DNA from: Acidobacteriota bacterium
GTDB lineage: Bacteria > Acidobacteriota > Terriglobia > Acidoferrales > UBA7541
DNA: 5,479 nt
Assembly: GCA_019239815.1 (NCBI GenBank)
Contig: JAFAZL010000670.1
Span: forward strand, 1-5,479
Reading direction: 5' to 3'
Positions 1 to 5,479 of the stretch are shown here, piece by piece; the stretch's first letter is position 1; each line of letters opens with the position of its first letter. Both the position numbers and the translations under genes were made by a program. Under the pieces are notes generated by a model. That model had not been told where the DNA came from. It did not search any database and saw only the letters and a list, made by a program, of their open reading frames with translations.

Positions 1-843
1 GACCTCGATACCGCTGCGTTCCATAAATCCTTCGACGTACCAGGGGATTGCCGAAGCCAGTCCCATCTCTTCGAGCAGAGGCGGGTGCAGAAGGTGCGAC
101 ATGGTGCGAACGTCGGCGGTGCAACGGTCCAGCACACTCAAAGCGTCCTGTAGCGCCAACGATTCTTCGGGCTTGCTTGCTGATTGCAGTGCGACGTCGC
201 ACGACATCTTGATCGCGGCGAGGTATTGGCCGACGCCGTCGTGAAGCTCGCGCGCGATACGCCGCCTCTCGATGTCTTGCACGGTCATGATGCGCGATGA
301 AATCTGTTGCAGCTCCAAGTTCGCCTTTTCGAGTTGTCGGCGACGGTCTTCTGAAACGTGCGCCGCCGAAATCATCGAATGCACCTGCGGAATCAGGCTT
401 GGCAGAGCGATCGCCGTCACGACGGAAGCAACGGCGGTCACCAGCTTGACGTCGCCGGCGAGCCAATACAACGGATGCCACAGGACGACAATCTCCATGA
501 AGTGGGTGAATCCGCACGCCACGATGAATGCGCCGAAGGCGAGAAACATCCAACTGAACGGAATTTCGCGGCGGGTTCGCCACACCAGGTATACCAGCGT
601 GCAGGAAATGGCGAGGTACGCGAGCCATATTGCGGCATCACTGCCGAGATGCAGTGCCACAAGCTGCTTGTTATAGAGGTAGCAGGAGACGTGCGGAAGG
701 AACTTGGATGACGCGACGTTCTGCAGCGCCGAGGGAATGAATGCAATTGCCGCCAGACTGACCCCGACCGCCGCAGCGGACGCGGTCAGCACCAGCCTCG
801 GGGTCGAACGCGAACTAGGGAAACTCGCTGCCGTTGAATCCAT
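1..843 (-). CDS. Sensor histidine kinase with ethylene-receptor-like membrane domain and HisKA_3 domain (C-terminus beyond the left edge)
   Basis: Membrane sensor kinase of a two-component system; the partner is probably a NarL/LuxR-type response regulator, as is usual for HisKA_3 kinases. 281 codons are visible. The ATG at 843 is the first possible start, because an in-frame TGA lies three codons upstream; a close GAGG precedes it. Residues 17-40 form an extra hydrophobic helix. About 66-152 contain three more helices matching the ethylene-binding domain: D69, Y76, I79, I107, C110, H114 (CGFTH) and K133 align with ETR1 D25, Y32, I35, I62, C65, H69 and K91; C65 and H69 bind the copper cofactor there. 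ETR1 Pro36 is Ser80 here. A short coiled-coil linker (about 163-190) leads to the phosphoacceptor motif ERRRIARELHDGVGQ with His201, then the typical LLHPPLLEEMGL segment at 251-262. The HATPase domain is cut off by the window edge. Ligand identity is inference; the kinase family assignment is secure. Confidence 0.92.
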   Translation of the reverse strand, partial: MDSTAASFPSSRSTPRLVLTASAAAVGVSLAAIAFIPSALQNVASSKFLPHVSCYLYNKQLVALHLGSDAAIWLAYLAISCTLVYLVWRTRREIPFSWMFLAFGAFIVACGFTHFMEIVVLWHPLYWLAGDVKLVTAVASVVTAIALPSLIPQVHSMISAAHVSEDRRRQLEKANLELQQISSRIMTVQDIERRRIARELHDGVGQYLAAIKMSCDVALQSASKPEESLALQDALSVLDRCTADVRTMSHLLHPPLLEEMGLASAIPWYVEGFMERSGIEV

Positions 844-1020
844 GAGGCCTCACTTCGGGCGGGGAAGATTCGCAATCAAGCTGCCTTTTCTTCATTCTTA
901 CCGTGATAAGCGCGGGGGACAACGAGCGATGCTGCATTATGTTCCGCAAGGTAACCGGATGCCACGCCCTGCTACTATTGACTGCAGCAGATCAGATCAC
1001 AGCAGCTAAAGGATCGACCC
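844..1020. promoter_or_regulatory. Divergent intergenic region between sensor kinase and cupin gene
   Basis: This 177-bp gap must hold the start signals for both divergent genes. On the plus strand AAAGGA (1008-1013) is a good Shine-Dalgarno seven bases before the cupin ATG. TACTAT (973-978) could be a -10 hexamer, but no acceptable -35 sits 16-18 bp upstream. On the minus strand CATAAT (complement of 935-940) is -10-like, also without a convincing -35. I see no clear operator palindrome or stable hairpin. Assignment as regulatory rests mainly on the gene arrangement. Confidence 0.5.
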
Positions 1021-1419
1021 ATGGAAATTAAGCGCTCCGGTTCACAACCGTCCAATAAAGGTCCCGCGGAATGGTTCACCGGCACGGTTCGGATCGATCC
1101 GCTGTTTCAGGCAGCGCAGCCGGCTCGCGTTGCGGGCGCCAGCGTCACATTCGAGCCGGGTGCACGAACGGCGTGGCACACGCACCCGCTGGGTCAGACT
1201 TTGATTGTCACCGCAGGATCTGGCTTGGCGCAGCGTTGGGGAGGACCGATCGAACAGATTCGCCCCGGTGACGTCGTATGGTTTCCGCCCGGCGAGAAGC
1301 ACTGGCACGGCGCCTCATCGGCGACGGCCATGACGCACATTGCCATCCAGGAAGCGCTCGACGGCAAAGTTGTCGAATGGCTCGAGCACGTCACCGATGA
1401 GCAATATCTACTGCGCTAG
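1021..1419 (+). CDS. Small cupin, hydroxynitrile lyase-like (R-mandelonitrile lyase type)
   Basis: Single-domain cupin of 132 residues, cytoplasmic (no signal peptide). It closely resembles the manganese cupin hydroxynitrile lyases of Granulicella tundricola and Acidobacterium capsulatum, which cleave cyanohydrins such as mandelonitrile to an aldehyde and HCN and run in reverse in vitro. As I recall, the metal ligands there are H53, H55, Q59 and H94; all four are present at exactly these numbers (WHTHPLGQ at 52-59, EKHWH at 92-96). The neighbouring active-site positions A40, V42, H96, H106 and Q110 also agree. Cupin motif 1 runs from about 45 to 65 and motif 2 ([16 protein letters not shown]) from 82 to 97. 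The ATG has a good Shine-Dalgarno, and the length equals that of the characterised enzymes. The physiological substrate of these cupins is not established, so the safe name is cupin-domain protein with a hydroxynitrile-lyase active site. The next gene starts 34 bp later on the same strand, which suggests co-transcription. Confidence 0.9.
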   Translation: MEIKRSGSQPSNKGPAEWFTGTVRIDPLFQAAQPARVAGASVTFEPGARTAWHTHPLGQTLIVTAGSGLAQRWGGPIEQIRPGDVVWFPPGEKHWHGASSATAMTHIAIQEALDGKVVEWLEHVTDEQYLLR

Positions 1420-1453
1420 GATAAATTGTGCTAGGTGCTCGTGGGTGGACCCA

Positions 1454-1843
1454 ATGAATAGGATTTCAGTTCTGTGCCAACTCATGGTGGTCTCAGTGTT
1501 GATTGGGGCACCCGTCGGAGCAATTGCTCAAACAACCGAGCAACCGATTGTCAGGATTGCGGAACTGGAGATTGACCCCGCTCAAATGCCGGTGTATCAA
1601 GAGGCGTTGAAGGAGGAGATTGCGACTTCGATTCGAATTGAGCCGGGAGTGCTCACTCTGTATGCGGTGTCCGTGAAGGGTCATCCGGATCAGGTTCGGA
1701 TCTTCGAGACCTACAAAGATCAGGCGGCATATGAAAAGCATATTCAGAGTCCACACTTTAAGAAATACAAAGCCGCAACTCAGAACATGGTGAAATCGCT
1801 GAAGCTGATCGAGACTGAGCCGATCATGCTGGGGCGGAAGTAA
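1454..1843 (+). CDS. Exported ABM-domain protein (putative quinol monooxygenase family)
   Basis: Protein of 129 residues with a dimeric ferredoxin-like ABM fold of the YgiN type. Residues 1-25 form a signal peptide: N-terminal Arg3, hydrophobic stretch about 10-24, and an AIA|Q cleavage site after Ala25. The mature part shows the ABM pattern: a first beta strand (IVRIAELEID), a helix (QMPVYQEALKEEIATSI), then EPGVLTLYAVSV, the strand VRIFETYKD and the helix AAYEKHIQSPHFKKY. Family members include cofactor-free monooxygenases acting on quinols or polyketides, but many have no known substrate. Most homologues are cytoplasmic, so export is notable. I chose the ATG at 1454 because it opens directly into the signal peptide and follows GGTGGA (1444-1449); an in-frame ATG at 1340 would lie inside the cupin gene and add 38 implausible residues. 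It probably shares a transcript with the cupin gene. The exact reaction is unknown. Confidence 0.83.
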   Translation: MNRISVLCQLMVVSVLIGAPVGAIAQTTEQPIVRIAELEIDPAQMPVYQEALKEEIATSIRIEPGVLTLYAVSVKGHPDQVRIFETYKDQAAYEKHIQSPHFKKYKAATQNMVKSLKLIETEPIMLGRK

Positions 1844-1858
1844 CTTATCGCTCGTCGT

Positions 1859-1887
1859 TTGACCGGCGTTACGTGGTCACCTATACT
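1859..1887 (+). promoter_or_regulatory. Sigma-70-type promoter for tig (and probably clpP)
   Basis: TTGACC (1859-1864) and TATACT (1882-1887) each match the sigma-70 consensus at five of six positions and are separated by exactly 17 bp. Transcription would start near 1894, giving tig an untranslated leader of about 200 nt. The -35 begins 16 bp after the stop codon of the upstream ABM gene, and I see no intrinsic terminator between them, so read-through into tig is also possible. Confidence 0.7.
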
Positions 1888-1893
1888 TGTCGT

Positions 1894-2095
1894 TCGCGTT
1901 TGCAGGGTGATTTCTCACCTGTCTGGCCTCTCGATAGCTAAACCTTTGGATGTGCAAACGGTGGCGCAGACTGTCGTGACCAGCGACAGCCCTGTCGGAC
2001 CTTATATATAGGTCGCGACGTTGGGGCGCATCGCGCCGCATCAAACGCGAACGGACTCGCAGTACGCACTCGAAAATCGAAAAGGATCTTCACTA
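1894..2095 (+). promoter_or_regulatory. Structured 5' leader of tig with several hairpins
   Basis: The 252-bp ABM-tig gap contains a series of short inverted repeats in the predicted tig leader. A hairpin at 1903-1921 has a CAGG/TGA stem (one bulged G) and a TTTC loop. CTGTCG (1971-1976), CGACAG (1984-1989) and CTGTCG (1992-1997) allow the central copy to pair with either flank. GACCT (1998-2002) pairs with AGGTC (2010-2014) around a TATATAT loop; with a bulged G it extends to TCG (1995-1997)/CGA (2016-2018), so it competes with the preceding hairpin. GGCGC-ATC-GCGCC (2025-2037) is a further tight stem. None is followed by a T-tract, so they are not intrinsic terminators. The Shine-Dalgarno AAAGGA (2081-2086) lies in an unstructured A-rich stretch. 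No known riboswitch family was recognised. Confidence 0.4.
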
Positions 2096-3415
2096 ATGGC
2101 TGAATCGACCGGAACCGCCGCAGCAACTTGCCGTCGCGAACTCGACCTCGAAATCCCCGCCGATGTCGTGACGAAGAAAATGGAAAGCGTCGCCAAAGAG
2201 TTTTCGAAGCTTGCGCGCGTTCCGGGTTTTCGTCCTGGCAAAGCACCGGTCGCGCTGATCCGCAAGCGCTTCGCCGACGACATCAAGGGCGAAGTGTTGC
2301 AGTCGCTCGTTCCCGAGACCGTCGAAAAGGCTGTTGTCGAGCAAAAGCTAACACCTGTTTCACAACCGCAAGTCGAGAAGCTCGACTTCACCGAAGGTCA
2401 GCCGCTGAAGTTCCGTGCCGTCTTCGAAGTGCTGCCGGAATTCGATCTCGGGAACTACAAAGATCTCGATATCGAGATGCCACCGATGGACATCACTGAC
2501 GACGACGTGACAAAGACTCTCGAAGAAATGCGCCAGCGCGCCGCCGCATTCGCGCCGGTCGAAGGCCGAGCCGCTCAAAACGACGACTACGTGCAGCTCA
2601 AAATCGACGGCAAGCCCGAAGGTGAAGGCGAGCCGGTACAGGCCGATAGCGTGATGTGCCACCTCGGCGCCGAAGAAACGATGGAGCCCTTCAACGAGAA
2701 CCTGAAGGGCGCGAACGTCGGCGATCACAAATCGTTCGACGTCACCTACCCCGCCGACTACCCGGACGCCAAGCTCTCCGGCAAGACGTTTCACTACAAC
2801 GTGGAAGTTCTCGGCATCAAAACGAAGCAACTACCCGAATTGAACGATGAATTCGCCAAGGACGTCAGCGACGCGACCACGCTCGACGAGCTGAAGACGA
2901 AAGTCCGCGAAAGCCTCGAACACGAACGCGATCACAAGCACAAGGATTTGCTGCGCGAAAAGGTTTTGGCCGCTCTGATCAAGACGCACGAATTCCCCGT
3001 GCCGGATTCGCTCGTACAACATCAAATGGATGTGCGGCTCGAGCGCGTCGTTCGCTCGCTTGCGGCCCAGGGTATTGATCCTCGCGCCGTCAACGTCGAT
3101 TGGGTTGGCTTGCGTAGCGGCCAGAAAGACCGCGCTACCGACGATGTGAAGGCCGAACTGATCGTCGATCGCATCGCCACCGCTGAAAATATCGACATCA
3201 ACGACGAGGAGCTAAATCACGAGTTGGAGCACGCTGCGCAGCATAGTGGCGAATCCGCAGCAGCGATTCACGCTCGTTTGACAAAGCAGGGCACGCTGGA
3301 TAGGATGAAATCGAAGCTGCGCAGCGACAAAACTCTCGATTGGCTTGCGCAGAATTCCCGAATTCGCACCGTCGCTCCAACGGAAACAAAATCCGACGCG
3401 ACGGAATCCAAGTAA
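2096..3415 (+). CDS. tig: Trigger factor, ribosome-associated chaperone and peptidyl-prolyl isomerase
   Basis: Trigger factor docks at the ribosome exit tunnel beside protein L23 and shields nascent chains. The product has 439 residues (E. coli: 432). The N-terminal ribosome-binding domain (about 10-125) carries the signature GFRPGKAP at 44-51; the Pro replacing E. coli Lys46 is common in other phyla. The FKBP-type isomerase domain spans about 155-245, ending in the strand [11 protein letters not shown]. The linker LPELNDEF at 246-253 opens the helical C-terminal chaperone domain, which runs to about 425. The tail is polar and probably disordered ([11 protein letters not shown]). The ATG at 2096 is chosen for its Shine-Dalgarno AAAGGA nine bases upstream and because family members start at this point; an upstream TTG (2021) in the same frame lacks such a site. 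clpP follows after 40 nt, the usual order in many bacteria, coupling folding of new chains with degradation. Confidence 0.97.
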   Translation: MAESTGTAAATCRRELDLEIPADVVTKKMESVAKEFSKLARVPGFRPGKAPVALIRKRFADDIKGEVLQSLVPETVEKAVVEQKLTPVSQPQVEKLDFTEGQPLKFRAVFEVLPEFDLGNYKDLDIEMPPMDITDDDVTKTLEEMRQRAAAFAPVEGRAAQNDDYVQLKIDGKPEGEGEPVQADSVMCHLGAEETMEPFNENLKGANVGDHKSFDVTYPADYPDAKLSGKTFHYNVEVLGIKTKQLPELNDEFAKDVSDATTLDELKTKVRESLEHERDHKHKDLLREKVLAALIKTHEFPVPDSLVQHQMDVRLERVVRSLAAQGIDPRAVNVDWVGLRSGQKDRATDDVKAELIVDRIATAENIDINDEELNHELEHAAQHSGESAAAIHARLTKQGTLDRMKSKLRSDKTLDWLAQNSRIRTVAPTETKSDATESK

Positions 3416-3455
3416 GTCGGTTCGGATCCTTCTGAGCTTAAACTTAAACAAACAA

Positions 3456-4076
3456 ATGAAAAATTTCGACCATCCGGAATACCGCGCAACCACTCTCGTA
3501 CCGATGGTGGTCGAACAGACCAGCCGTGGCGAGCGCGCCTACGACATTTATTCCCGCCTCTTAAAGGAACACATCATCTTTATCGGCACGCCGATTGACG
3601 ATCATGTCGCCAATCTCGCCACCGCTCAGATGCTCTTCCTCCAGGCCGAAGATCCGGAACGCGACATTCAGCTCTACATCAATTCCCCGGGCGGTTCGAT
3701 CACCGCCGGTTTCGCGATTTACGACACCATGCAGTTCGTCAAGCCCGACGTGGTCACCACCTGCGTCGGCCAGGCTGCTTCGATCGCCGCGGTGTTGCTC
3801 GTCGGCGGCGCGCCCAAGAAGCGTTTCGCTCTGCCCAACGCGCGCATCCTGATTCACCAGCCGTGGATGTCGGGTCTCGGCGGCCAGGCCACCGACATCG
3901 ACCTCCACGCAAAAGAAATTCTCCGCATGCGCACGACGATCAACAAAATCATCGCGCAGCACAGCGGGCAGCCTGTCGACCGCATCGAACGCGACGTCGA
4001 GCGCGACTACATCATGAATCCCGAACAGGCAAAAGAATACGGCATGATCGACGAAATCATTTATAAGTACCGCTGA
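3456..4076 (+). CDS. clpP: ATP-dependent Clp protease proteolytic subunit ClpP
   Basis: Serine peptidase that forms the double-heptamer barrel degrading proteins fed in by ClpX and other Clp ATPases in the cytoplasm. The product has 206 residues (E. coli precursor: 207). The catalytic triad is complete: Ser109 in GQAAS, His134 in LIHQP and Asp184 in the last Asp of ERDVERD. The oxyanion and strand region [18 protein letters not shown] (73-90) and the handle motif [13 protein letters not shown] (144-156) are intact. The conserved N-terminal gate sequence [23 protein letters not shown] begins at residue 14, so the leader of 13 residues resembles the E. coli propeptide in length but not in sequence. 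The ATG at 3456 sits in an A-rich stretch with no Shine-Dalgarno; a start at Met17 (3504) would remove part of the gate and also lacks a ribosome site, so 3456 is preferred. Likely co-transcribed with tig, 40 nt upstream. Confidence 0.97.
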   Translation: MKNFDHPEYRATTLVPMVVEQTSRGERAYDIYSRLLKEHIIFIGTPIDDHVANLATAQMLFLQAEDPERDIQLYINSPGGSITAGFAIYDTMQFVKPDVVTTCVGQAASIAAVLLVGGAPKKRFALPNARILIHQPWMSGLGGQATDIDLHAKEILRMRTTINKIIAQHSGQPVDRIERDVERDYIMNPEQAKEYGMIDEIIYKYR

Positions 4077-4265
4077 TCATAAAACTATTTTGCGAATTGC
4101 TTTTTCGTACAAAGTCGAATTGCTGTATCGCTCACGCGATATCCTCGGCCCGGTTCCTAAGAGTCACGCGGAGTTTGATGTTTCTCTTTCGCTCGGCGAA
4201 AATATCAGCCACAATATCGTTCAGTGCTCCGCTTTGGGTCGGCGGAGGCGAGGGCCTGCATACCT
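4077..4265 (+). promoter_or_regulatory. clpP-clpX intergenic region with two perfect inverted repeats
   Basis: This 189-nt spacer is long for an operon joint. It holds TATCGC-TCAC-GCGATA (4126-4141), a perfect 6-bp stem with a 4-nt loop, and TTTCGC-TCG-GCGAAA (4187-4201), a perfect 6-bp stem with a 3-nt loop. Neither is followed by a T-run, so neither looks like an intrinsic terminator. AATATC occurs twice, at 4201-4206 and 4213-4218. A weak promoter is possible: TTGATG (4175-4180), 17 bp, GAAAAT (4198-4203). Purine-rich GGAGG (4244-4248) and GAGGG (4250-4254) precede the clpX GTG at 17 and 11 bases, the nearer being the likely ribosome site. Confidence 0.45.
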
Positions 4266-5479
4266 GTGAAAAATAAATTCAATACCGATGAGCCGCTGCG
4301 ATGCTCCTTCTGCCACAAGACGCAGGAGCAGGTCGAAAAGCTCATCAGTTCGCCTTCGGACTATCCGCGCGCGTACATCTGCAACGAATGTGTCAGCGTC
4401 TGCCAGACCATTCTCGAAGATGAAAAGCGCGAACAGGCGTCCGCTCCCGCGCGCCGGCTTCCCCGCCCTCCCGAAATCAAGCAGTTTCTCGATGGCTACG
4501 TCATCGGCCAGGATCGCACCAAGAAAAAGCTCGCCGTCGCGGTTTACAACCACTACAAGCGCATCTTCCTCAACAAGCAGCCTGGCGACGTGGAACTCAG
4601 CAAGTCCAATATTCTTCTCATCGGCCCGACCGGCACTGGCAAGACGCTCCTAGCGCAAACCCTGTCCCGCATGCTTGACGTCCCGTTCGCAATCGTCGAC
4701 GCCACCACGCTGACCGAAGCCGGCTACGTCGGTGAAGACGTTGAAAACATTATTTTGAAGCTGCTGCAGGCAGCCGACGGCGACGTGCAGAAGGCGCAGC
4801 AAGGCATCATCTATATCGACGAGATCGATAAGATCGCCAAGAAAGACGAGAATCCCTCGATCACCCGCGATGTCAGCGGTGAAGGCGTGCAACAAGCGTT
4901 GCTGAAGATTCTGGAAGGCACCGTCGCCAACGTTCCTCCGCAGGGCGGCCGCAAGCATCCGCACCAGGAATTTACGCCGGTCGATACCACAAACATTCTG
5001 TTCCTTTGCGGTGGCGCGTTCGTCGGCCTCGAAAAAATTATCGAAAAGCGCGTTGGCCGCCGGGCGCTCGGATTCCACACCGATGCGACGCCGGCGACTC
5101 CGCAGAAGCGCAACACTGAATTGCTCGAACAAGTTCAGCCGGGCGACCTCATCCGCTACGGCCTCATTCCCGAATTTGTCGGTCGCCTCCCTGTCGCAGG
5201 CGTCATGAACGATCTCGACAAACCAGCGCTGGTCCGCATTCTCACTGAGCCCAAGAATGCACTTCTCAAGCAGTATCAGCGCCTGTTCGAATTCGAAAAC
5301 GTCCGCCTTCGCTTCACGGATGATGCCATTGCCACCGTTGCCGAGTTGGCGCTTCAGCGCAAAGTCGGCGCGCGAGGCTTGCGCATGATCCTCGAAGACC
5401 TCATGCTCGAAGTCATGTATCACCTTCCCATGCAGCGCAAAGTGCGCGACTTTGTCGTCACCGAAGACATGGTCCGTAC
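4266..5479 (+). CDS. clpX: ATP-dependent Clp protease ATP-binding subunit ClpX (3' end beyond the window)
   Basis: AAA+ unfoldase forming a hexamer that recognises degradation tags, unfolds substrates and threads them into ClpP. 404 codons are visible; only about the last 15-20 residues are missing compared with E. coli (424). The N-terminal zinc domain has C13, C16, C39 and C42. The ATPase core follows E. coli numbering closely: Walker A GPTGTGKT at 120-127, pore loop GYVG at 153-156, Walker B IIYIDEID with D185/E186, RKH loop at 229-231, ClpP-docking loop LGF at 268-270, arginine-finger box [11 protein letters not shown] with R307, and sensor 2 GARGLR with R370. The GTG at 4266 gives the normal spacing to the first zinc cysteine (MKNKF...). 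The frame stays open upstream to another GTG at 4224, but the purine-rich ribosome site lies between the two, so 4266 is preferred. It pairs functionally with clpP, 189 nt upstream. Confidence 0.97.
   Translation, partial: MKNKFNTDEPLRCSFCHKTQEQVEKLISSPSDYPRAYICNECVSVCQTILEDEKREQASAPARRLPRPPEIKQFLDGYVIGQDRTKKKLAVAVYNHYKRIFLNKQPGDVELSKSNILLIGPTGTGKTLLAQTLSRMLDVPFAIVDATTLTEAGYVGEDVENIILKLLQAADGDVQKAQQGIIYIDEIDKIAKKDENPSITRDVSGEGVQQALLKILEGTVANVPPQGGRKHPHQEFTPVDTTNILFLCGGAFVGLEKIIEKRVGRRALGFHTDATPATPQKRNTELLEQVQPGDLIRYGLIPEFVGRLPVAGVMNDLDKPALVRILTEPKNALLKQYQRLFEFENVRLRFTDDAIATVAELALQRKVGARGLRMILEDLMLEVMYHLPMQRKVRDFVVTEDMVR

Noticed and set aside
272..676. Plus-strand reading frame of 134 codons (and an overlapping one at 358-711)
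   Set aside because: They lie opposite the sensor kinase, whose minus-strand protein shows clear conserved motifs; their own products are Arg/Cys/Ser-rich and resemble nothing.
704..1009. Plus-strand reading frame running from the kinase gene into the divergent spacer
   Set aside because: No good ribosome site, composition unlike a protein, and half of it overlaps the kinase N-terminus.
1340..1453. Upstream extension of the ABM gene
   Set aside because: It would overlap the end of the cupin gene by 80 bases and bury the signal peptide; the ATG at 1454 gives a standard signal sequence.
1903..1921. Hairpin after the ABM gene as an intrinsic terminator
   Set aside because: There is no T-tract after the stem, and it lies downstream of the predicted tig promoter.
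2003..2010. TATATATA as a second -10 element for tig
   Set aside because: No -35-like hexamer lies 16-18 bp upstream; it is better explained as the loop of a hairpin.
2360..2830. Minus-strand reading frame of 156 codons inside tig
   Set aside because: It is a shadow of the conserved trigger-factor frame produced by codon bias; its product has no recognisable motif.
3561..3962. Minus-strand reading frame inside clpP
   Set aside because: It is antisense to the catalytic region of ClpP, with no independent support.
4650..5423. Minus-strand reading frame of 257 codons inside clpX
   Set aside because: It mirrors the strongly conserved ClpX coding sequence (Walker B, arginine finger and sensor 2 on the plus strand) and has no ribosome site or known domain.

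Overview
The window reads as chromosomal DNA of a soil-type bacterium, most likely an acidobacterium (Acidobacteriota, Terriglobia-like). I infer this from the moderately GC-rich codon use, from a small cupin very similar to the hydroxynitrile-lyase cupins I know from Granulicella and Acidobacterium, and from the residue pattern of the sensor kinase, trigger factor and ClpX. This is a judgement from reading, not from a database search.

Layout. Bases 1-843 (minus strand) hold the N-terminal 281 residues of a membrane histidine kinase whose C-terminal ATPase domain lies beyond the left edge. Its sensor part resembles the copper-binding ethylene-binding domain of plant ETR1 and cyanobacterial Etr1 receptors, fused to a HisKA_3 phosphoacceptor. 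A 177-bp divergent spacer (844-1020) separates it from two plus-strand genes. The first is a single-domain cupin with the complete Mn-site of (R)-selective cupin hydroxynitrile lyases (1021-1419). The second is a short protein with a signal peptide and an antibiotic-biosynthesis-monooxygenase (ABM) ferredoxin-like fold (1454-1843).

The right two thirds is the protein quality-control cluster tig-clpP-clpX, all on the plus strand: trigger factor (2096-3415), the ClpP protease (3456-4076) and the ClpX unfoldase (4266 to the window end, missing its last residues). A near-consensus sigma-70 promoter (1859-1887) lies just after the ABM gene and would give tig a structured leader of about 200 nt. 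clpP follows tig by 40 nt with no visible Shine-Dalgarno sequence. clpX is separated from clpP by 189 nt containing two perfect short inverted repeats, and begins with GTG.

How the parts work together. Trigger factor receives nascent chains at the ribosome exit; ClpX unfolds selected proteins and feeds them into ClpP. The left part is accessory: a putative small-molecule (possibly ethylene-like) sensor diverging from a putative cyanohydrin-cleaving cupin and an exported ABM protein. A functional link among these three is only a hypothesis from adjacency. I saw no mobile elements, CRISPR arrays, tRNA or rRNA genes.
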